A DNA stretch of 9,378 nt from an uncultured Caldilineales bacterium (GTDB lineage Bacteria > Chloroflexota > Anaerolineae > JAAEKA01). The notes below the pieces were generated by a model. It was not told where the DNA came from. It saw only the letters and a program-made list of their open reading frames with translations, and searched no databases. Location: the NCBI GenBank assembly GCA_937907455.1, contig CALESQ010000121.1, forward strand, positions 1 to 9,378. Direction: 5' to 3'. Below are positions 6,542-9,378 of this stretch, one piece after another. Position 1 is the stretch's first letter. Each line of letters opens with the position of its first letter. A program made the translations under genes and the position numbers.

Positions 6542-7201
6542 TCAATTGCCATAGACAGTGTCGCTGAGCCAGGCCAGCAGCCGATCCATCAGCGGCCAGT
6601 CTTCGATTATAGTCAGCACCACACCACCGGCTTCACGCAGCGAATACCACAGGCGCAGTGGCAGTGCGATGCGACTCAGCTCAGTGTTGGTGGGGCTGGT
6701 GAACACCACAACACCCTGTCGGCGAAACAGCCACGCTGCACGGTAGAGGTGCAGCGGATGGCTTACCAGGATCGCACTATGCCAGCCGCGTTCGGTCATC
6801 AGCGGGGTGACGCTGGCCGCCTCACCGGCGGTGGTCCAGGCGTTGCCCTGCTGTGCGGTGATGGCGTGAGCAGCCGGCAGGCCGAGTTGTTCTACGGCAA
6901 AGCGGCAGGCCACTGCACCCGCGGCCAGCGCATCACCGCCTGCGCCACCGGCACAGATCACCGCGGGCGCATAGCCGGCATTGTACAGGTCCATGGCATG
7001 ATAGGTGCGGCTGAGCAGATCGGAGCTGGGGCTGCCATCCGCCTCGACGCGTGCGCCCAGGATCACAATGACATCGGCAGGTTGGGCGCGTTCCTGGCTG
7101 CCTACACGGTTTACCTGCCACGCCAAAAAGCTGATGATCAGCGTGATCATCAGCAGGATGGCGACAAGCAGGCGGAACGCACCGTGCAGCAGACGTTTCA
7201 C
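6542..7201 (-). CDS. DUF218 / YdcF-SanA-like membrane-anchored protein
   Basis: A 219-residue protein of the DUF218 family (YdcF, SanA, ElyC relatives), often linked to envelope or cell-wall maintenance; the biochemical activity is unknown. Residues 8-28 form one hydrophobic segment (FRLLVAILLMITLIISFLAW region), with two early basic residues, so a signal anchor with the domain outside the membrane is likely. The family core follows: PADVIVILGARVEADGSPSS (41-60), SRTYHAMDLYNAGYAPAVIC (64-83) and AGGAGGD (84-90). The later motif is SAILVSHPLHLYRAAWLFRR (142-161), matching the usual helix with conserved His and Arg. The start codon is GTG (7201-7199). This start is favoured because a consensus -10 lies 7 nt ahead, leaving no room for a leader. 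It is divergent from the mutase, and the repeat array starts immediately after its stop. Confidence 0.88.
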   Translation of the reverse strand: MKRLLHGAFRLLVAILLMITLIISFLAWQVNRVGSQERAQPADVIVILGARVEADGSPSSDLLSRTYHAMDLYNAGYAPAVICAGGAGGDALAAGAVACRFAVEQLGLPAAHAITAQQGNAWTTAGEAASVTPLMTERGWHSAILVSHPLHLYRAAWLFRRQGVVVFTSPTNTELSRIALPLRLWYSLREAGGVVLTIIEDWPLMDRLLAWLSDTVYGN

Positions 7202-7208
7202 GGCGGCT

Positions 7209-7217
7209 ATTATAGCA
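7209..7217 (-). promoter_or_regulatory. Extended -10 promoter of the DUF218 gene, predicted leaderless
   Basis: Read on the minus strand, TGCTATAAT is a perfect -10 hexamer (7214-7209) with a TGn extension. The best -35 at 17-nt spacing, TACCCA (7237-7232), matches the consensus at only 3 of 6 bases, as expected for an extended -10 promoter. Exactly 7 nt separate the -10 from the GTG start codon, so the transcript should begin at or next to the first codon. There is no Shine-Dalgarno. Confidence 0.72.
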
Positions 7218-7313
7218 TTGATGGCAGGGATTGGGTAGATTGACAGGGTGCGGAGGCGGGCTGGGTCGCGCCCGACGAAGGCAACGGCGACAGCCAGCCG
7301 CTATTGCTTTCAA

Positions 7314-7342
7314 TTGACATTCCGCTTAATCCACCATACAAT
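7314..7342 (+). promoter_or_regulatory. Near-consensus sigma-70-type promoter of the mutase gene
   Basis: TTGACA (7314-7319), 17 nt, then TACAAT (7337-7342): five or six of six matches in each box at the best spacing. Transcription should start near 7349-7350, giving a leader of about 78 nt. I see no cobalamin-riboswitch B12 box in it, and it is too short to hold one. Confidence 0.82.
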
Positions 7343-7414
7343 AAAACCAATTACCTACTACTAGATCAGGACGCTGTAAAGTAATCGAGCCGATTGCCTT
7401 ATTGCCCCCAACTC

Positions 7415-7421
7415 AGAGGAG
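7415..7421 (+). promoter_or_regulatory. Ribosome binding site deciding the mutase start
   Basis: AGAGGAG lies 6 nt before ATG 7428. An in-frame GTG at 7425 would be only 3 nt away, so the ATG is preferred. Confidence 0.8.
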
Positions 7422-7427
7422 CGTGTG

Positions 7428-9110
7428 ATGACCGACCCCAACGATGTGGCCCGTATCCAACAAGAGTTTAACCGCTGGCAAAGCGGCACACTCAAAAAGA
7501 CGCTCGACCGTTTCCCTGAGCGCCAGCCCGCGTTCCTCACCACCTCCTCCGCGCCGGTGGAGCGACTCTACACCCCGGCAGATATTGCCGACACCGATTA
7601 TCTGCGCGACATCGGCTTCCCCGGCGAATACCCCTACACGCGCGGCGTGCATGCGACTCTGCACCGCGGCAAGCTGTGGACCATGCGCATGTTTGCCGGT
7701 TTCGGTTCAGCGGAAGAAACCAACGCCCGCTTTCGCTATCTGCTGCAACAGGGGCAAACTGGCCTTAGCGTAGCTTTCGACATGCCCACGCTGTATGGCT
7801 ACGACAGCGATGCACCGGAAGCTCTGGGCGAGTTCGGTAAGTGCGGCGTGGCGGTCAGTTCGCTGGCCGATATGGAGCTGCTGTTCGATCAAATCCCCAT
7901 GGGCGAGGTCACCACTTCGATGACTATCAATTCGCCCGCGGCCATTATCTGGGCCATGTACATTGCCGCAGCCGAGAAGCAAGGCTACCGGCGGCAGCAG
8001 TTGCGCGGCACGCTGCAAAACGATATTCTGAAGGAATACATCGCGCAGAAAGAGTTCCTGTTTCCGCCAGAACCTTCCATGCGCCTGGTGACTGACACGG
8101 TGGAGTTTGGCACGGCTGAGCTGCCCGAATGGAACACTATCAGCATCAGCGGCTATCACATCCGCGAGGCGGGCAGCACCGCGGCGCAGGAGCTGGCCTT
8201 TACCCTGGCCGATGGTTTTGCCTATGTGGAGGCGGCCATCGCCCGCGGGCTGAATGTGGATGATTTTGCCCCGCGCCTGAGCTTTTTCTTCAACGCGCAC
8301 AACGACTTTTTCGAGGAGATCGGCAAATACCGCGCTGCGCGGCGCATCTGGGCACGCACCATGCGCGAAAAATATGGGGCCAGGCAGCCGCGCAGTTGGC
8401 TGATGCGCTTCCACACGCAAACTGCGGGCGTCAGCCTGACCGCACAACAGCCGGAGAACAATATCGTGCGTGTGGCCTTGCAGGCTATGGCCGCGGTGCT
8501 GGGCGGCACGCAGTCGCTGCATACCAACTCTATGGACGAGGCCCTGGCTCTGCCCTCGGAAAAAGCGGTCACTGTAGCCCTGCGCACCCAGCAAATCATC
8601 GGCCATGAGAGCGGCGCGGCCAATACCATTGACCCACTGGCGGGTTCGTACTTCGTGGAGGCTATGACTAATCACCTGGAAGCGGAAGCTAACGCCTATT
8701 TTCGGGCTATTGAACGTTTCGGCGGTGTGGTGCCCGCCATTGAAGCGGGCTTTTTCCAACGCGAAATTGCCGATGCCGCTTATGTCTATCAGCGTGAGAT
8801 TGATGAGGGCAGCCGCATTATTGTGGGTGTTAACGACTATCTGTCTGACGAAGCGCAGGCAATCCCCATCCTGGCGATGGATCCGCAGGGCTATCAGCGG
8901 CAGGTGGCGCGGCTGCGCCGTGTACGCGCCGAGCGCGATCAGGCCGTGGCACAGCGTAGTTTGCAGCGTCTGGCCGATGCCGCGCGCGATCCGCACCTTA
9001 ATCTGATGCCGCCGATCCTGGAATGCGTGGAAGCCTACGCCACGTTGGGGGAAATCACGGATGTGTTTCGTGAGGTGTTCGGTGTTTACCACGAGCCGGC
9101 TTATTTTTAG
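7428..9110 (+). CDS. Adenosylcobalamin-dependent acyl-CoA mutase large subunit, isobutyryl-CoA-mutase-like
   Basis: A 560-residue catalytic subunit of the methylmalonyl-CoA mutase family, a TIM barrel that rearranges acyl-CoA carbon skeletons by radical chemistry. Hallmarks are YTRGVHATLHRG (70-81), WTMRMFAGFGSAEETN (84-99), GLSVAFDMPT (112-121), SGYHIREAG (241-249) with Tyr243 and His244, RFHTQTAGVSLTAQQ (327-341) and LGGTQSLHTNS (358-368). Numbering happens to match Propionibacterium MutB. At the positions that set substrate choice it has Phe89, Ala116 and Gln207, where MutB has Tyr89, Ala116 and Arg207. Phe/Gln is the isobutyryl-CoA mutase pattern; 2-hydroxyisobutyryl-CoA mutase would have Ile and Asp at the first two. 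The B12-binding domain is absent, so a separate small subunit is required; none is in the window. Length is normal for a stand-alone large subunit. Family is certain; substrate is inferred. Confidence 0.93.
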   Translation: MTDPNDVARIQQEFNRWQSGTLKKTLDRFPERQPAFLTTSSAPVERLYTPADIADTDYLRDIGFPGEYPYTRGVHATLHRGKLWTMRMFAGFGSAEETNARFRYLLQQGQTGLSVAFDMPTLYGYDSDAPEALGEFGKCGVAVSSLADMELLFDQIPMGEVTTSMTINSPAAIIWAMYIAAAEKQGYRRQQLRGTLQNDILKEYIAQKEFLFPPEPSMRLVTDTVEFGTAELPEWNTISISGYHIREAGSTAAQELAFTLADGFAYVEAAIARGLNVDDFAPRLSFFFNAHNDFFEEIGKYRAARRIWARTMREKYGARQPRSWLMRFHTQTAGVSLTAQQPENNIVRVALQAMAAVLGGTQSLHTNSMDEALALPSEKAVTVALRTQQIIGHESGAANTIDPLAGSYFVEAMTNHLEAEANAYFRAIERFGGVVPAIEAGFFQREIADAAYVYQREIDEGSRIIVGVNDYLSDEAQAIPILAMDPQGYQRQVARLRRVRAERDQAVAQRSLQRLADAARDPHLNLMPPILECVEAYATLGEITDVFREVFGVYHEPAYF

Positions 9111-9138
9111 TAACTTGTAATGAGTAATTCGTAACCCA
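9111..9138 (+). repeat. Degenerate heptamer tract after the mutase stop
   Basis: Four consecutive 7-nt units starting TAA: TAACTTG, TAATGAG, TAATTCG and TAACCCA. AATTCGTGA also occurs at 6244-6252, just ahead of the other repeat array, so this short tract may accompany the palindromic arrays. Confidence 0.5.
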
Positions 9139-9141
9139 GAA

Positions 9142-9378
9142 GCTGCGGCCAGTCCCTCTCGCTGCGGCCGGTCTCCAGACCGAGTCCGCAGGTGTGGTCT
9201 GGCTCGGTCTGGAGACCGGCCAGAGCAGTGGCTTTCATGCTGCGGCCGGTCCCTGCGGGATGGTTCGCTGCGGCCAGTCCCTCTCGCTGCGGCCGGTCCC
9301 TGCGGGATGGTTCCCAATCTCCTGACCGAGTCCGCAGGTGTGGTCTGGCTCGGTCTGGAGACCGGCCAGAGCAGTGGC
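9142..9378. repeat. GC-rich palindromic repeat array 2 (runs off the window)
   Basis: Copy A (9142-9232, 91 nt) and copy B (9267-9378, 112 nt) begin with the same 32 nt and end with the same sequence. Copy B differs by a 21-nt block at 9299-9319 (starts CCTGCGGG, ends CCCAATC) and one substitution. A partial module lies between them (9239-9266). Each copy carries a strong hairpin: TCTGGC, one bulged T, CGGTCT, GG, AGACCG, GCCAGA (9198-9224 and 9344-9370). The array starts 31 nt after the mutase stop and could fold at the mRNA 3' end, but no T-run marks a standard terminator. Array 1 shares the same core in the same orientation. Confidence 0.86.

Noticed and set aside
6152..7243. 363-codon plus-strand frame crossing the repeat array and the DUF218 gene
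   Set aside because: Its sequence simply repeats with the 91-bp DNA units and then reads antisense to DUF218, so it is not a repeat protein.
7343..7427. Cobalamin riboswitch in the mutase leader
   Set aside because: The leader is about 78 nt with no B12-box-like sequence, too short for the class, and riboswitches seldom control this enzyme directly.
4447..9110. A cobalamin gene cluster, since both a B12-type radical SAM protein and a B12-dependent mutase are present
   Set aside because: They are on opposite strands, separated by an unrelated gene and repeats. The radical SAM protein lacks a clear cobalamin-binding histidine, and no B12 synthesis or transport gene is present.
7707..9317. 536-codon open frame on the minus strand opposite the mutase
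   Set aside because: It begins inside the repeat array and runs antisense to an unmistakable mutase; no protein-like features.
6264..9378. Composite transposon bounded by the two arrays
   Set aside because: There is no transposase, the arrays differ in internal layout, and no target-site duplication is visible.

Overview
The window looks like chromosomal DNA of a bacterium from the Chloroflexota (Anaerolineae/Caldilineae-like). This is inference from style, not a database match: fairly high GC, a 7TM-GAF protein with a sigma-region-4-like tail, a split acyl-CoA mutase, mixed leaderless and Shine-Dalgarno starts, and GC-rich palindromic intergenic repeats. I see no phage, transposase, CRISPR, rRNA or tRNA.

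Layout. 1-125 is a short leader ending in a good promoter for a GNAT acetyltransferase (126-665). After 145 nt of degenerate short repeats comes a 644-residue membrane sensor with a cytoplasmic GAF-like domain and a C-terminal helix-turn-helix, but no kinase domain (811-2745). A small conserved-looking hypothetical protein with a strong ribosome binding site follows (2897-3385). A bidirectional intrinsic terminator at 3422-3459 separates these plus-strand genes from a minus-strand pair: a B12-binding-type radical SAM protein (6231-4447) and, 12 nt after its stop, an aldo/keto reductase (4434-3481). A repeat array (6264-6538) separates that pair from a minus-strand YdcF/SanA-like DUF218 membrane protein (7201-6542). 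This gene is divergent from a plus-strand adenosylcobalamin-dependent acyl-CoA mutase large subunit (7428-9110), and both promoters are readable in the shared 226-nt gap. A second array of the same repeat family follows the mutase and runs off the right edge.

How the genes relate. Most look like independent housekeeping or accessory units. The firmest functional link is radical SAM plus aldo/keto reductase as one transcription unit. The mutase carries the isobutyryl-CoA-mutase residue set (Phe89, Ala116, Gln207) instead of the methylmalonyl-CoA set (Tyr89, Arg207), so the usual label may be wrong. Its B12-binding small subunit is not in the window.

The most unusual items are the kinase-less membrane sensor with a DNA-binding-like tail, the modular hairpin repeat family (two arrays plus one diverged copy at 2797-2836), and the same leaderless promoter geometry at two unrelated genes. 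I found no convincing new multi-gene system.
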